From: JBGZFC01 sp964631255
GTDB lineage: Bacteria > Bacteroidota > Bacteroidia > Bacteroidales > Dysgonomonadaceae
Direction of reading: 5' to 3'
DNA: 29,886 nt
Assembly (NCBI GenBank): GCA_964631255.1
Contig: CAZVWS010000026.1
Location: forward strand, 1-29,886
Below the pieces are notes generated by a model that saw only the letters and a list, made by a program, of their open reading frames with translations, ran no database searches and had not been told where the DNA came from. Positions 7,817 to 16,549 of the stretch are shown piece by piece. How positions within the stretch are numbered: position 1 is the stretch's first letter; every line of letters starts with the position of its first letter. The translations under genes were made by a program, and so were the position numbers.

Positions 7817-8641
7817 ATGTCAGATAAAGAGATGTCGTTTTGGGAACACCTGGAAGAGTTTAGGTGGACTTTGATACGTATCCTGCTTGCAATAGCATCG
7901 GGTACTGTATTGGGGTTTATTCTCATCCCGCGCATTTTTGAGACCATTATTCTTGCACCACGTTCTTCCAATTTTGTTACCTACCGTTTGCTACAAAAAG
8001 CGGGAGAATATCTGCCTTTTTTGCCCGATTTTTCGGCTCAATCATTTTCGGTAGAGATTCTCAATATCAACATGACCACGCAGTTTATGACCTATATTTC
8101 TGCTTCGTTTGCCTTCGGCATGTTGCTTGCAATTCCGTTTCTGATTTACGAATTGTGGAAATTTATCAGCCCCGCTCTTTACGAAAACGAAGTAAAAGGG
8201 GTGAAAATGGCTTTTGGATTTGGCGGATTTATGTTTCTTATCGGTTGTTTGGTGGGCTATTTTCTTGTTTTTCCTCTCATTTTCCGATTTCTGATAACCT
8301 TTGAGTTGAGTGCTACCATCGAAAATCGCATCTCGCTCGATTCTTATATGAATAACTTTTACACGCTCATCCTCATCATGGGCTTGGTTTTTGAATTGCC
8401 ACTCGTTTTTTGGCTACTCTCCAATTTGGGACTTATTTATCGTCCTTTTTTCAAGAAATATCGCCGACATGCCATCGTGGGCATGCTCATTCTTGCCGCG
8501 TTCATTACACCAAGTGGCGACCCATTTTCGTTGTTTGTTGTGGCAATGCCTCTTTATCTGTTGTGGGAAATTAGCGCGTTTGTAGTAAAAAAGTCTCCTC
8601 CCGAAAGCTCAAAAGAATTGGTTGCAAATGTAGAGAGTTAA
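7817..8641 (+). CDS. tatC: Twin-arginine translocase subunit TatC
   Basis: 274 residues, six predicted membrane segments. The N terminus MSFWEHLEEFRWTLIR is the TatC hallmark that reads the twin-arginine signal. Further family features are LYENEVKGVKMAFGFGGFMF after the second/third helix and FRFLITFE. The region PRSSNFVTYRLLQKAGEYLPFLPDFSA is the longer first periplasmic loop seen in Bacteroidetes TatC. The polar C-terminal tail (PPESSKELVANVES) is cytoplasmic. It lies in an operon with tatA and ends before a strong terminator. Confidence 0.94.
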   Translation: MSDKEMSFWEHLEEFRWTLIRILLAIASGTVLGFILIPRIFETIILAPRSSNFVTYRLLQKAGEYLPFLPDFSAQSFSVEILNINMTTQFMTYISASFAFGMLLAIPFLIYELWKFISPALYENEVKGVKMAFGFGGFMFLIGCLVGYFLVFPLIFRFLITFELSATIENRISLDSYMNNFYTLILIMGLVFELPLVFWLLSNLGLIYRPFFKKYRRHAIVGMLILAAFITPSGDPFSLFVVAMPLYLLWEISAFVVKKSPPESSKELVANVES

Positions 8642-8687
8642 TCCGCTATTTTACTCCACTAAAACTTCTTTACAGGTAACAATATAA

Positions 8688-8720
8688 AAACCCCACTCGC
8701 CATATTAGGGAGTGGGGTTT
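8688..8720. terminator. Strong bidirectional terminator between tatC and the LRR gene
   Basis: AAACCCCACTC (8688-8698) and GAGTGGGGTTT (8710-8720) form a perfect 11-bp stem with an 11-base loop. On the minus strand the stem is followed by T-rich sequence. It sits between convergent genes and probably stops both. Confidence 0.85.
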
Positions 8721-8745
8721 CCTGTTTTCAAAAAATCTGAAAATA

Positions 8746-9623
8746 TTAGTTGATAGCAATTTTATGTGCTACACCGTCAATTTGCAAAATATAGACCCCA
8801 TTTTTCAATTGTACGGGAATGGAAAATTGGTCGTTGAGACTACCATTGTATAGTAGTGTTCCGTTTGTAGAATAGAGGCTGATGGTTGCGCCCAAATCCA
8901 CGTTTGAGAAATAAATAATTCCGTCTTTGTTCCAAAGTTTGTAATTTACTTGGCTATTTTCTTCTATGCTAACCGGTACACCATCGTAAGGAACAGAGTT
9001 GCCGCCAAAATAGTCGCGTACATCCCATTTTTTGCCTCTGGCAATTTCCACATGGGCGGTTGTTGCAACATTTTGGTCAGCCGGATCGGATAGTGTGTCA
9101 AAAATATAAAGCAATCCGAGGTCGGGCATGGGTAGTGTTGCCAAATCGTTGATAAATCTATTCATCTCTTGCCCTCTCAACCGATTATTGAATACGCCAA
9201 TTCGTGTCAAAATGGATAAATTTGCCGGAGGCAATATTACTTTTTCCAATCTGTTTTTGAAAGCACTTACGGCTGTCAGGCGAATTTGGTTGGTCAGGTC
9301 GAGTTCTTCCATTCGGTTGTCATAACAATAAAGTTCCTTCAATTCGGTGTTTTTGCTTAAATCTAAATCATCTAATCTGTTGCCATAAACTCTCAAATCT
9401 TGCAATCCTGTATTTTTCGAAACGTCTAACGAGGTCAACAGATTGTTAGATATGCGTAAGTCATACAAGTACGGATTTTTTGACGCGTCAAAATCGGTAA
9501 TCTTGTTATTGAATGCATATAGAATCAAAATTTTTCCATAGCCGTGTTTAGGTTGGTTTGGGCAGATAGCTGAAATGTGAATAAAATCAGCAAAAGCGTG
9601 ATAAAAGGGAATCTTTTTTTCAT
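8746..9623 (-). CDS. Leucine-rich-repeat protein with type IX secretion C-terminal domain; frameshifted after the signal peptide
   Basis: From the ATG at 9623 the frame encodes a classic signal peptide (MKKRFPFITLLLILFTF, cut near LSA-Q) but hits TGA at 9525-9527 after 32 residues. The rest lies in the -1 frame: four to five short LRR units with a NxL...LDxSxNxxLxxL pattern (for example LTSLDVSKNTGLQDLRVYGN), then a linker and a roughly 75-residue C-terminal sorting domain ending in LKNGVYILQIDGVAHKIAIN, typical of type IX cargo. One extra base in the A5/T4 run (9527-9535) would join the two into an intact 292-residue protein. The frame open upstream of the junction (to 9657) has no signal and encodes nonsense. 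Either a real inactivating indel, a phase-variable tract or a sequencing error. Confidence 0.75.
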
Positions 9624-9964
9624 TACTAATTTGTATTTTTAAATTATGAAGTTGCAAAGGTCTTATTTTTTTCTGTTACGCATGCAGTAAATCCGTTAAA
9701 TTAAAGTTAATAATATGAAAGATAAAATGGCTCGCATCCGTTTGCTGTGGCAAGTTTTTCTGATTTTTTCACAGGAATTGGCATCTACTGATTTGTACGA
9801 TAGAACCCTACAACGAAAATACATATCGAAAAACTAAATTTATTGACGTTTCATATCACAGTTTTTGGATTAAACAATATTAGTAACATATAATTTTATA
9901 GAGAAAAAATCCACACGAAGTAAAGTACAACCCAAAAAAATATAGCTAATTGCCGTTATTTTCG
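9624..9964. other. Intergenic gap without recognised genes
   Basis: About 340 bases of AT-rich DNA between the divergent LRR and YigZ-family genes. GACCTTTG (9655-9662, minus strand), one mismatch from a -7 box, may serve the LRR gene. I see no coding region, tRNA, riboswitch or strong hairpin here. Confidence 0.5.
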
Positions 9965-9972
9965 TACTTTTG
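9965..9972 (+). promoter_or_regulatory. -7 box directly before the YigZ-family start codon
   Basis: TACTTTTG is a perfect -7 box only four bases before the ATG at 9977. A start site 5-7 bases downstream of the box would fall on the start codon, which suggests a leaderless or nearly leaderless mRNA. The -33 element is weak. Confidence 0.5.
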
Positions 9973-9976
9973 CTCG

Positions 9977-10573
9977 ATGCAAGATGTGTATAAAACCATA
10001 GAGCAGCCTGCCGAAGGCTATATAACGGAAAAGAAAAGCAAGTTTATCTCGTTCATTTTTCCGGTAAAAACACCCGAACAGGTAAAAGAAATCGTGGACG
10101 AATATCGCAAAAAATACTACGATGCGCGCCACGTTTGTTGGGCGTATATGCTGGGCACAGCGCGCGAAGATTTCCGCTCAAACGACGACGGCGAACCATC
10201 GGGCACAGCCGGACGCCCCATTTTGGGACAAATAAATTCTGCTGAACTCACCAATGTACTCATTCTTGTAATCCGATATTTTGGAGGCACGCTTTTGGGC
10301 ACAAGCGGACTCATAAAAGCCTACAAAGAGGCGGCAGAAGATGCTATAAATCACGCCCAAATTGTGGAAAAAACCATCGACCGGGAGTTTACCATCCAAT
10401 TCGATTACACCCTGCTGAATGACGTGATGCGTGTTCTCAAACAATTTGAAGAAGCAAAATGGACGCAACATTTCACCGAAACCTGCCACATGACGCTCAC
10501 CATCAGAAAATCGCAATTTCAGCGGCTGCACAATGCGCTGGCGCAAATATATGGGGTAACTGTGAAAGAGTGA
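9977..10573 (+). CDS. YigZ/IMPACT family protein (UPF0029)
   Basis: 198 residues. The N-terminal UPF0029 domain is clear: EKKSKFISFIFPV, RHVCWAYMLG (residues 51-60), NDDGEPSGTAGRPIL (69-83) and LVIRYFGGTLLGTSGLIKAY (97-116). The C-terminal part (about 130-198) fits the DUF1949 ferredoxin-like domain. The family is related to eukaryotic IMPACT, and bacterial members have been linked to ribosome or translation control, but the biochemical activity is not settled. The start is the ATG at 9977; a TTG at 9950 in frame lies upstream of the -7 box and is rejected. Probably monocistronic, with topA following behind its own promoter. Confidence 0.9.
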   Translation: MQDVYKTIEQPAEGYITEKKSKFISFIFPVKTPEQVKEIVDEYRKKYYDARHVCWAYMLGTAREDFRSNDDGEPSGTAGRPILGQINSAELTNVLILVIRYFGGTLLGTSGLIKAYKEAAEDAINHAQIVEKTIDREFTIQFDYTLLNDVMRVLKQFEEAKWTQHFTETCHMTLTIRKSQFQRLHNALAQIYGVTVKE

Positions 10574-10667
10574 AAGTTTTTTGTACGAAATGCCATTTCA
10601 TTGCACTCAAATAAAGAACAAATTACAACAAAAAACACAAAAATTATTTTTGCTTACACAATTTTAC

Positions 10668-10675
10668 TACTTTTG
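10668..10675 (+). promoter_or_regulatory. -7 box (TACTTTTG) of topA
   Basis: A perfect TAnnTTTG box followed by CACC, 55 bases upstream of the topA ATG. A TTTG occurs 15 bases upstream, closer than the usual spacing. Confidence 0.5.
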
Positions 10676-10730
10676 CACCCGAAACACATTATTGTGCATA
10701 CGTTATCAAAATAAAAAGAAGCAAATTTGA

Positions 10731-13163
10731 ATGGAAAAAAACTTGGTTATCGTAGAGTCGCCCGCGAAGGCAAAAACAATTGAAAAATTTTTAGGAAAAG
10801 ATTTTCACGTTATGTCCAGCTACGGGCATATACGCGATTTAAAGAAAAAAGACTTTAGCATCGACATCGAAGATAATTTTAAACCTATTTACGAAATACC
10901 TGCCGACAAAAAAAAGTTGGTTGCCGAACTCAAAGCAGCTGCAAAAAAAGCAGAAACCGTGTGGTTGGCTTCCGATGAAGACCGCGAGGGAGAGGCCATT
11001 TCGTGGCACTTGTACGAAGTGCTCGATTTGAAAGGGAAAGACACCAAACGGATTGTTTTTCACGAAATTACCAAGCCCGCAATTTTAGAAGCAATAAAAA
11101 ATCCGAGAACCATCAACAAAAATCTGGTCGATGCACAACAAGCGCGACGTGTTTTGGATCGCATCGTCGGTTTTGAGCTATCGCCCGTGCTGTGGCGAAA
11201 AATAAAACCGGCACTTTCCGCCGGACGCGTACAATCTGTTGCCGTGCGATTAATCGTGGAACGCGAGCGCGAAATACAGAATTTCCAATCGGAATCGGCA
11301 TACCGTATCATTGCCATTTTCTCGAAGGAGGAAAACGGACAACAATACGAAATAAAAGCAGAATACAACAAACGTCTGAAAACCAAAGAAGAGGCTCTCG
11401 CTCTTTTGGAAAAATTGAAAACATCCGATTTCAAGGTCGAAGATATTACCACCAAACCTACAAAAAAATCGCCGGCGGCACCATTCACCACTTCCACGTT
11501 GCAACAAGAAGCCTCACGAAAATTAGGATTCTCCGTTGGTCAAACCATGATGGTAGCGCAGCGACTTTACGAATCGGGACGAATTACCTATATGCGTACC
11601 GACTCCATGAATCTTTCCGCTTTGGCAATCCAAACCGCCAAAACCGAAATTACCGAGCAATATGGCGATAAGTATCTGAAAATAAGAAAATATACAACCA
11701 AAGCCAAAGGCGCGCAAGAAGCGCACGAGGCAATCCGCCCAACCTATATTAGCGAGCACGAAGCCGGAAGCACTGCACAAGAAAAACGACTCTACGAACT
11801 CATCTGGAAACGAACCATTGCTTCGCAGATGGCGGATGCCGAATTAGAAAAAACGGTTGCTACCATCGATATTTCCAATGCCGATGGCAAATTTATCGCC
11901 ACCGGCGAAGTGATAAAATTCGACGGATTTTTGCGTGTGTACATGGAAGGAACCGACGACGAACACAGCGAAAACGAAAACGGACTGCTTCCTCCCATGC
12001 ACGTGAAAGAGATTTTGGCAATGGATGAAATAGTTGCCACACAACGATTCACGCAACGCCCACCACGCTATACCGAAGCGTCGCTTGTACGCAAAATGGA
12101 GGAGTTGGGCATCGGTCGCCCTTCTACCTACGCGCCCACCATTTCTACCATTCAAAACCGGGAATATGTCGAAAAACGGACGGTCGAAGGGCAAGAAAGA
12201 AAATACAATATACTCACCCTGAAAAAAGGAGCGATAAAAGATACCGACAAAAAAGAGATTGCCGGTACCGACAAAAATAAATTGGTTCCCACCGATATAG
12301 GAATTGTGGTGAATGACTTTTTGGTAGAATATTTTTCACGAATTGTAGATTACAACTTCACTGCCGATGTAGAAAAAGATTTCGACATCATTGCCGAAGG
12401 CAAACAGACTTGGAACAGCTCCATCAAAGAATTTTACAAAGCATTTCACTCAGTAGTGGAAGAAACCATGGATATGCGCATGGAGTTTAAAGCGGGAGAA
12501 CGGGTTTTGGGAGTTGACCCCAAATCGGGACGACAGCTTTCGGTGAAAATCGGCAGATACGGTCCACTCGTGCAAATCGGAACTCCAAACGAAGAAGAAA
12601 AACCAATTTTTGCCGCGTTACAGAAAAACCAATCCATCGAAACCATCACTATTGAAGAGGCTTTAAAACTCTTTGAATTGCCGCGCAAGTTAGGCAATTT
12701 TCGTGAAAAAGAGATGGTAGTAGCAGTGGGTCGGTTTGGGCCCTATGTGAAACACGACGGCAAATTTGTATCCATACCCAAAGAATTTGACCCGCTGAAA
12801 ATTACGGACGAAGAAGCGATAGAACTCATTGAGGCAAAAGAGAAAAAAGACAGAGAAAAACTGATTAAAACTTTTGAAGAAGAACCCGAAATACAGGTAT
12901 TGAACGGCAGATACGGACCATATATCTCTTACAAGAAAGAGAATTACAAAATACCCAAAACAAGTATCCCGGCAGAATTGACTTTGGATGATTGCAAAAA
13001 AATAATAGAGGAAACTCCCAAATCGGCTTCCTCCAAAAAGAAAAAAGCCACCAAATCAACTGCCAAAGCAGAAAAAACGCCCAAAGCAGCTAAAACAACA
13101 AAAACTACCAAGACAACGAAAAAAACCACCGCTACCAAAACTTCTGCCAAGAAAAGTAAGTAG
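10731..13163 (+). CDS. topA: DNA topoisomerase I (type IA)
   Basis: 810 residues. It relaxes negative supercoils by transient single-strand cleavage. The TOPRIM domain starts at once (LVIVESPAKAKTIEKFLG, E9) and continues with SDEDREGEAI (D82, D84). The strand-passage core holds LSAGRVQSVAVRLI, and the catalytic tyrosine is Y287 in GRITYMRTDS. The C-terminal part has topoisomerase C-terminal repeats (IGRYGPLVQ, VGRFGPYVK, NGRYGPYISY) rather than the four-cysteine zinc fingers of the E. coli enzyme. The last 40 or so residues are a Lys/Thr/Ala-rich tail, probably non-specific DNA contact. The ATG at 10731 is well supported by the motif position. It is convergent with the DUF4126 gene, with only 36 bases between them. 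Confidence 0.97.
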   Translation: MEKNLVIVESPAKAKTIEKFLGKDFHVMSSYGHIRDLKKKDFSIDIEDNFKPIYEIPADKKKLVAELKAAAKKAETVWLASDEDREGEAISWHLYEVLDLKGKDTKRIVFHEITKPAILEAIKNPRTINKNLVDAQQARRVLDRIVGFELSPVLWRKIKPALSAGRVQSVAVRLIVEREREIQNFQSESAYRIIAIFSKEENGQQYEIKAEYNKRLKTKEEALALLEKLKTSDFKVEDITTKPTKKSPAAPFTTSTLQQEASRKLGFSVGQTMMVAQRLYESGRITYMRTDSMNLSALAIQTAKTEITEQYGDKYLKIRKYTTKAKGAQEAHEAIRPTYISEHEAGSTAQEKRLYELIWKRTIASQMADAELEKTVATIDISNADGKFIATGEVIKFDGFLRVYMEGTDDEHSENENGLLPPMHVKEILAMDEIVATQRFTQRPPRYTEASLVRKMEELGIGRPSTYAPTISTIQNREYVEKRTVEGQERKYNILTLKKGAIKDTDKKEIAGTDKNKLVPTDIGIVVNDFLVEYFSRIVDYNFTADVEKDFDIIAEGKQTWNSSIKEFYKAFHSVVEETMDMRMEFKAGERVLGVDPKSGRQLSVKIGRYGPLVQIGTPNEEEKPIFAALQKNQSIETITIEEALKLFELPRKLGNFREKEMVVAVGRFGPYVKHDGKFVSIPKEFDPLKITDEEAIELIEAKEKKDREKLIKTFEEEPEIQVLNGRYGPYISYKKENYKIPKTSIPAELTLDDCKKIIEETPKSASSKKKKATKSTAKAEKTPKAAKTTKTTKTTKKTTATKTSAKKSK

Positions 13164-13199
13164 CCGGTGGTTGTAAGTAGGTCAAGTTTATTTATCTAA

Positions 13200-13796
13200 T
13201 CAGTTGTCGGCAGGTTCCAATCTTTTCTTTCGTTTCGTCCATCTTTTGTATCCAAAAATAAAGATGGCTACAATGAACACCAGAAGCAGAATAGCCACGA
13301 TAACCGGGATAAAAAGCGAAAGTACGGAGAACCCCGTGGCAGCAACGCCTTCACCGGTAGAAACTACCGAATTGCCGGCTCCTGCCGTCAGTTGAGAAGA
13401 AGTGAGCCGGGTAAGCACACTGCCACCTTGTATGGTTGCCGCGGCTCCACCGCCAATGATGAAACCCATAATCCACTTCATCCATTCGCTATCTACCGGC
13501 ACAACCGAGGTCATCAGCAATGTGCCCGCACCTACGGAAAGCGGGGTCGCAATACTATCCAGCAAGTTGTCGATAAACGGAACATAATATGCCGCCACTT
13601 CTACAACAGAAGCCACCGCGAAACTTATTAGCGCGGGTGTAGAACCCAGCCAGGCAAAACTCTCGCCGAGCGGCATAATGTCAAAACGGGCAGCCAGCGA
13701 AGCAACCAAAAGCGGGATAAAAACCCGGAATCCGGCACTCGCGCTCAGACCTATACCCAATGCAATGGCACTAACGGTTTCTAAATTAAATTCCAT
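13200..13796 (-). CDS. DUF4126 family membrane protein
   Basis: 198 residues with five or so membrane segments. Features of the family are the N-terminal GIGLSASAGFRVFIPLL, PFIDNLLDSIATPLSVGAGTLL and a Gly/Ala-rich IMGFIIGGGAAATIQGG segment. A last helix (about 160-185) is followed by a basic tail YKRWTKRKKRLE, which should face the cytoplasm. The function of the family is unknown. No promoter box is obvious upstream of the ATG at 13796; the gene ends convergent with topA. Confidence 0.8.
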   Translation of the reverse strand: MEFNLETVSAIALGIGLSASAGFRVFIPLLVASLAARFDIMPLGESFAWLGSTPALISFAVASVVEVAAYYVPFIDNLLDSIATPLSVGAGTLLMTSVVPVDSEWMKWIMGFIIGGGAAATIQGGSVLTRLTSSQLTAGAGNSVVSTGEGVAATGFSVLSLFIPVIVAILLLVFIVAIFIFGYKRWTKRKKRLEPADN

Positions 13797-13904
13797 AGGG
13801 CGTGTAGTTTAGTTGTTATTTTTTTAAATTGTAATCTGCGGTTTGACTTTTGCACAATGATTTGGTTTAAAATCTATGACACGAAAAAAAATCATCGTCG
13901 ACTA

Positions 13905-14234
13905 TCAGGTTCTGATGCCGCAAGCCTCGCTGGTAGGTTCATCATCAAAACGCTGCCAGATATCGGCAGATTTTTCGGGATCACGTTTAAATTTTACCAA
14001 GATATACGAACACGTCGGGCGAATTTTATACCCCTTTTCTCGGGCATATTTTACCAATTCGTCAAACAGTTTGGCGGCAATTCCTTGTCCTTCCAACTCT
14101 TTGCGCACGCCCGTGTGATAGGCATCCAAAATGTTGTCTTTCCATTCAAAATCCAATTCGGCAACCTGCTTCCCATCTTGTTCGATGAAGAAACTACCGC
14201 TGTTATTGTCCAAGATTCTTTGTTCTATTTTCAT
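13905..14234 (-). CDS. Small GNAT-family N-acetyltransferase (YjdJ/NATD1-like)
   Basis: 109 residues, the size of the minimal GNAT group. Strands IEQDGKQVAELDFEW lead into LDAYHTGVRKELEGQGIAAKL, where the Q-G-I-A pattern is the acetyl-CoA pyrophosphate loop, and then REKGYKIRPTCSYILVKFKRD, whose P-x-C-x-Y element is typical of the group. Such proteins acetylate small molecules or proteins; the substrate here is unknown. The C-terminal tail after KSADIWQRF (DEPTSEACGIRT) looks family-atypical. The start lies a few bases from a dispersed repeat (14236-14390), so its promoter is probably inside or beyond that repeat. Confidence 0.8.
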   Translation of the reverse strand: MKIEQRILDNNSGSFFIEQDGKQVAELDFEWKDNILDAYHTGVRKELEGQGIAAKLFDELVKYAREKGYKIRPTCSYILVKFKRDPEKSADIWQRFDDEPTSEACGIRT

Positions 14235-14235
14235 C

Positions 14236-14390
14236 TGTTTATTATTTTAAGAGCCAAGAGCCAAGAAACAAGACTTTTAGTCAATTAGACTTTTTGAGAT
14301 GTAAATCCTTTCGTTGAGCAACTTCGGACTTCGGACATCCGTCTTCGGACTACAATCGTCTTCTTGTTTGTTGAAAATTTTTATTTTGCT
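14236..14390 (+). repeat. Dispersed intergenic repeat, copy 1
   Basis: Begins CTGTTTATTATTTTAAGAGC, continues with AAGAGCCAAGAAACAAGACT, a middle part with TTGAGATGTAAATCCTTTCG, then TTCGGACTTCGGACATC and TCTTCTTGTTTGTTGAAAAT. It aligns over its whole length with copy 2 (21454-21632) in the same orientation. Both copies sit in gaps between divergent genes. Confidence 0.8.
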
Positions 14391-14598
14391 CATGGGCGTT
14401 TCATGAAATTATTTTGTTGTTTGATTCTGTGAAATAATTAATGTGCAGTCATTTCCATCGGTAAATGCACAACCTCATAAATAACAATCGCAGCTACAAT
14501 AAAGTTCCCAAAATGGGTGCAAACCAACTCATCGATGCAATCATTTTGGAAGAAAAAAAGCCAAATTACCCCAAGCAAACAATTTTTCTACATTTTAC

Positions 14599-14632
14599 TT
14601 TGTAAATTATTCATATTAAAATGTTATATTTG
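14599..14632 (+). promoter_or_regulatory. Promoter of the DUF1015 gene
   Basis: TTTG (14599-14602), 22-base spacer, TATATTTG (14625-14632). The -7 box is perfect and the spacing slightly long. The start codon is 38 bases downstream. The rest of the 14391-14598 stretch shows no convincing gene. Confidence 0.55.
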
Positions 14633-14669
14633 CAGAAAAATCAACCTTTTAAAAAAAATCTTTAGAATA

Positions 14670-15861
14670 ATGAAAGTAAAACCTTTTAGAGGCGTACGTC
14701 CGCCCAAAGCATTAGTAAACGAGGTGGCATCTCGCCCCTACGATGTTCTCAACTCCGAAGAAGCTCGCAAAGAAGCCGAAGGAAACGAAAAATCGTTGTA
14801 CAGAATCATCAAACCCGAAATCGATTTTCCCGTAGGAAAAGACGAGCACGATGCCGATGTGTATGAAAAAGCAGCCGAAAACTTCCAACTGTTTCAAGAC
14901 AAAGGCTGGTTGGTGCAAGACGACAAAGAAGTGTACTACGTTTATGCGCAAACCATGAACGGCAAAACACAATACGGCTTGGTTGTGGGCGCGTATGTAG
15001 AGGATTATATGAGTGGAAAAATAAAGAAACACGAGTTGACCCGCCGCGACAAAGAAGAAGACCGCATGAAACACGTGCGTGTAAACAACGCCAACATCGA
15101 GCCCGTGTTCTTCGCTTATCCCGATAACGACGAGATTGACGCCATCGTTTCGCGCACCATCCAACAAGCACCCGAATACGATTTCGTGTCGGTTGACGGA
15201 GTGGGATATTTTCGCTACATTCCCGGCCATGTATATTGCCGATGGACACCACCGCTCGGCAGCGGCAGCCCTGGTGGGTGCCGAAAAAGCAAAAAACAAC
15301 GCTGCGCACAAAGGCGATGAAGAGTACAACTATTTTATGGCTGTTTGCTTCCCCGAAAGCCAGCTGACCATCATCGACTACAACCGCGTTGTTACCGATT
15401 TGAACGGACTCACTCCCGAAGAGTTTTTGAACAAACTGAAACAAAACTTCCGGGTAGAAGAAAAAGGAACAGAGATTTACAAACCCAATCAATTGCACAA
15501 TTTTGCCCTCTATTTGCAAGGCAAATGGTACTCGCTCACGGCAAACGAGGGAACTTACAACGACAACGACCCCATTGGCGTGCTGGACGTAACCATCTCA
15601 TCCAACCTTATTTTGGACGAAATCCTCGGCATCAAAGACTTGCGCTCCGACAAGCGGGTAGATTTCGTGGGCGGAATCCGCGGCTTGGGCGAGTTGAAAA
15701 AACGTGTCGATAGCGGCGAAATGGCAGCAGCCCTCGCCCTCTATCCCGTTTCCATGAAACAGTTGATGGACATTGCCGACACCGGCAACATTATGCCGCC
15801 CAAAACCACGTGGTTTGAACCCAAATTGCGTTCGGGATTGGTGATACATAAATTATCGTAA
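14670..15861 (+). pseudogene. DUF1015 family protein, disrupted by an internal deletion/frameshift
   Basis: The N-terminal part (frame of the ATG at 14670) begins MKVKPFRGVRPPKALVNEVA and runs to about VSVDGVG near 15206, where the family pattern is lost; the frame then stops at 15318-15320. The family continues in the +1 frame from about 15205, with IFATFPAMYIADGHHRSAAA and on to WFEPKLRSGLVIHKLS at 15861. Intact relatives carry, from memory, about 15 more residues between DGxG and the ADGHHR motif, so a deletion of about 47-50 bases would explain both the gap and the frame change. The family (formerly SpoOJ-like or HTH-labelled) has no established function; in Bacteroidetes it is often near serine-biosynthesis genes, which are absent here. 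Promoter and ends look normal, so the loss may be recent. Confidence 0.8.
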
Positions 15862-15871
15862 TTTTTTTATT

Positions 15872-15899
15872 GTAGAGACGTGGCATGCCGCGTCTCTAC
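15872..15899. repeat. REP-like 28-base palindrome
   Basis: GTAGAGACG at 15872-15880 pairs perfectly with CGTCTCTAC at 15891-15899, and the centre contains the palindrome GGCATGCC; only one opposing pair (T/G) breaks symmetry. Palindromes with GTAGAGACG...CGTCTCTAC arms are, from memory, a common dispersed REP-like type in Bacteroidetes and cyanobacteria. It lies 10 bases after the DUF1015 stop and may also act as a transcript end. Confidence 0.75.
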
Positions 15900-16000
15900 T
15901 GATTTTAAACAGTAGCAATTGAATAAAACGTTGCATTTATGAATGATGTGTTTTTATTGCATGAATGACGCGTTATGGACAAGCTTAAAGACAGAAAGAA

Positions 16001-16516
16001 ATGACATTTACAGGAATAGATAACCAGACGGTCGAATTGAAAATAACCAACTACCAATATCCAGACATTAATGATGGTGACTGGGACGGAAATTAGCTGA
16101 ATATCTATCTGAATGTAAAAAGTAAAGTCGGACACTGGCAGACCGTTGACCCGTCATTGACAACATGGGAGATTCAGTCACTTATAGACTGGTTCGACAC
16201 TCTTTCTCAAAATGTAAGACCTGAATATGTGGACATGAGATTTACGGAGCCAAACTTATCTTTTGAACTTCTAACTGATTTTGACTCTGACAAAAAAACG
16301 TTCCGTATAAAATTTGACCTTGAATCACGACCGCAGTCAGCGACAGACGATAAGGAATACTTCGTTGACGTTATTGCTGACAATTTTGAATTAAAACGTA
16401 TCTCGACAGAATTAAAAAATGAACTCAACAAATACCCGGAAAGAAGGCCAGCCCATAACAGCACCTTGCCAAAAGCGGGGCGAATCTGGTGGCAGAAACT
16501 TTTCGGCTCCGAATAA
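16001..16516 (+). pseudogene. WapI-type immunity protein remnant with an in-frame amber stop
   Basis: The ATG at 16001 opens MTFTGIDNQTVELKITNYQY and reaches WDGN, then TAG at 16094-16096, then continues in the same frame as LNIYLNVKSKVGHWQTVDPS, TTWEIQSLIDWFDTL, EPNLSFELL and FDLESRP to a stop at 16516 (171 codons in all). The pattern W-D-x-N-W-L, DPxLTTWE and EPNLSFE resembles WapI-family immunity proteins, which protect against contact-dependent Rhs/WapA-type toxins; the amber codon replaces the Trp expected after N. A reinitiation product from 16157 (119 residues) is possible but would lack the first strands. No toxin gene is in the window. The last 20 or so residues (HNSTLPKAGRIWWQKLFGSE) do not look like the family. 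Confidence 0.65.
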
Positions 16517-16532
16517 ATAAACACTATCTTTG
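16501..16532 (+). promoter_or_regulatory. Promoter directly upstream of the hairpin array
   Basis: TTTC (16501-16504), 20-base spacer, TATCTTTG (16525-16532). The -7 box is perfect and the -33 box has one mismatch. Predicted start near 16538, about a dozen bases before the first repeat. The -33 box overlaps the end of the WapI-like remnant. Confidence 0.6.
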
Positions 16533-16549
16533 CAAAACTTGATGTTTGC

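Noticed and set aside
9525..9540. Programmed -1 ribosomal frameshift in the LRR gene
   Set aside because: The direction would fit, but the run GAA-AAA-TTT-TGA is not a proper slippery heptamer (Phe tRNA would re-pair badly on ATT) and no stimulatory structure is evident.
13857..14288. 143-residue plus-strand reading frame preceded by GACTTTTG
   Set aside because: It is antisense to the GNAT acetyltransferase, whose motifs are clear, and the translation has no family features.
14438..14578. 46-residue minus-strand hydrophobic reading frame with TTG start
   Set aside because: Some coding feel, but no promoter, no recognised homologue and a run of phenylalanines from a poly-T tract.
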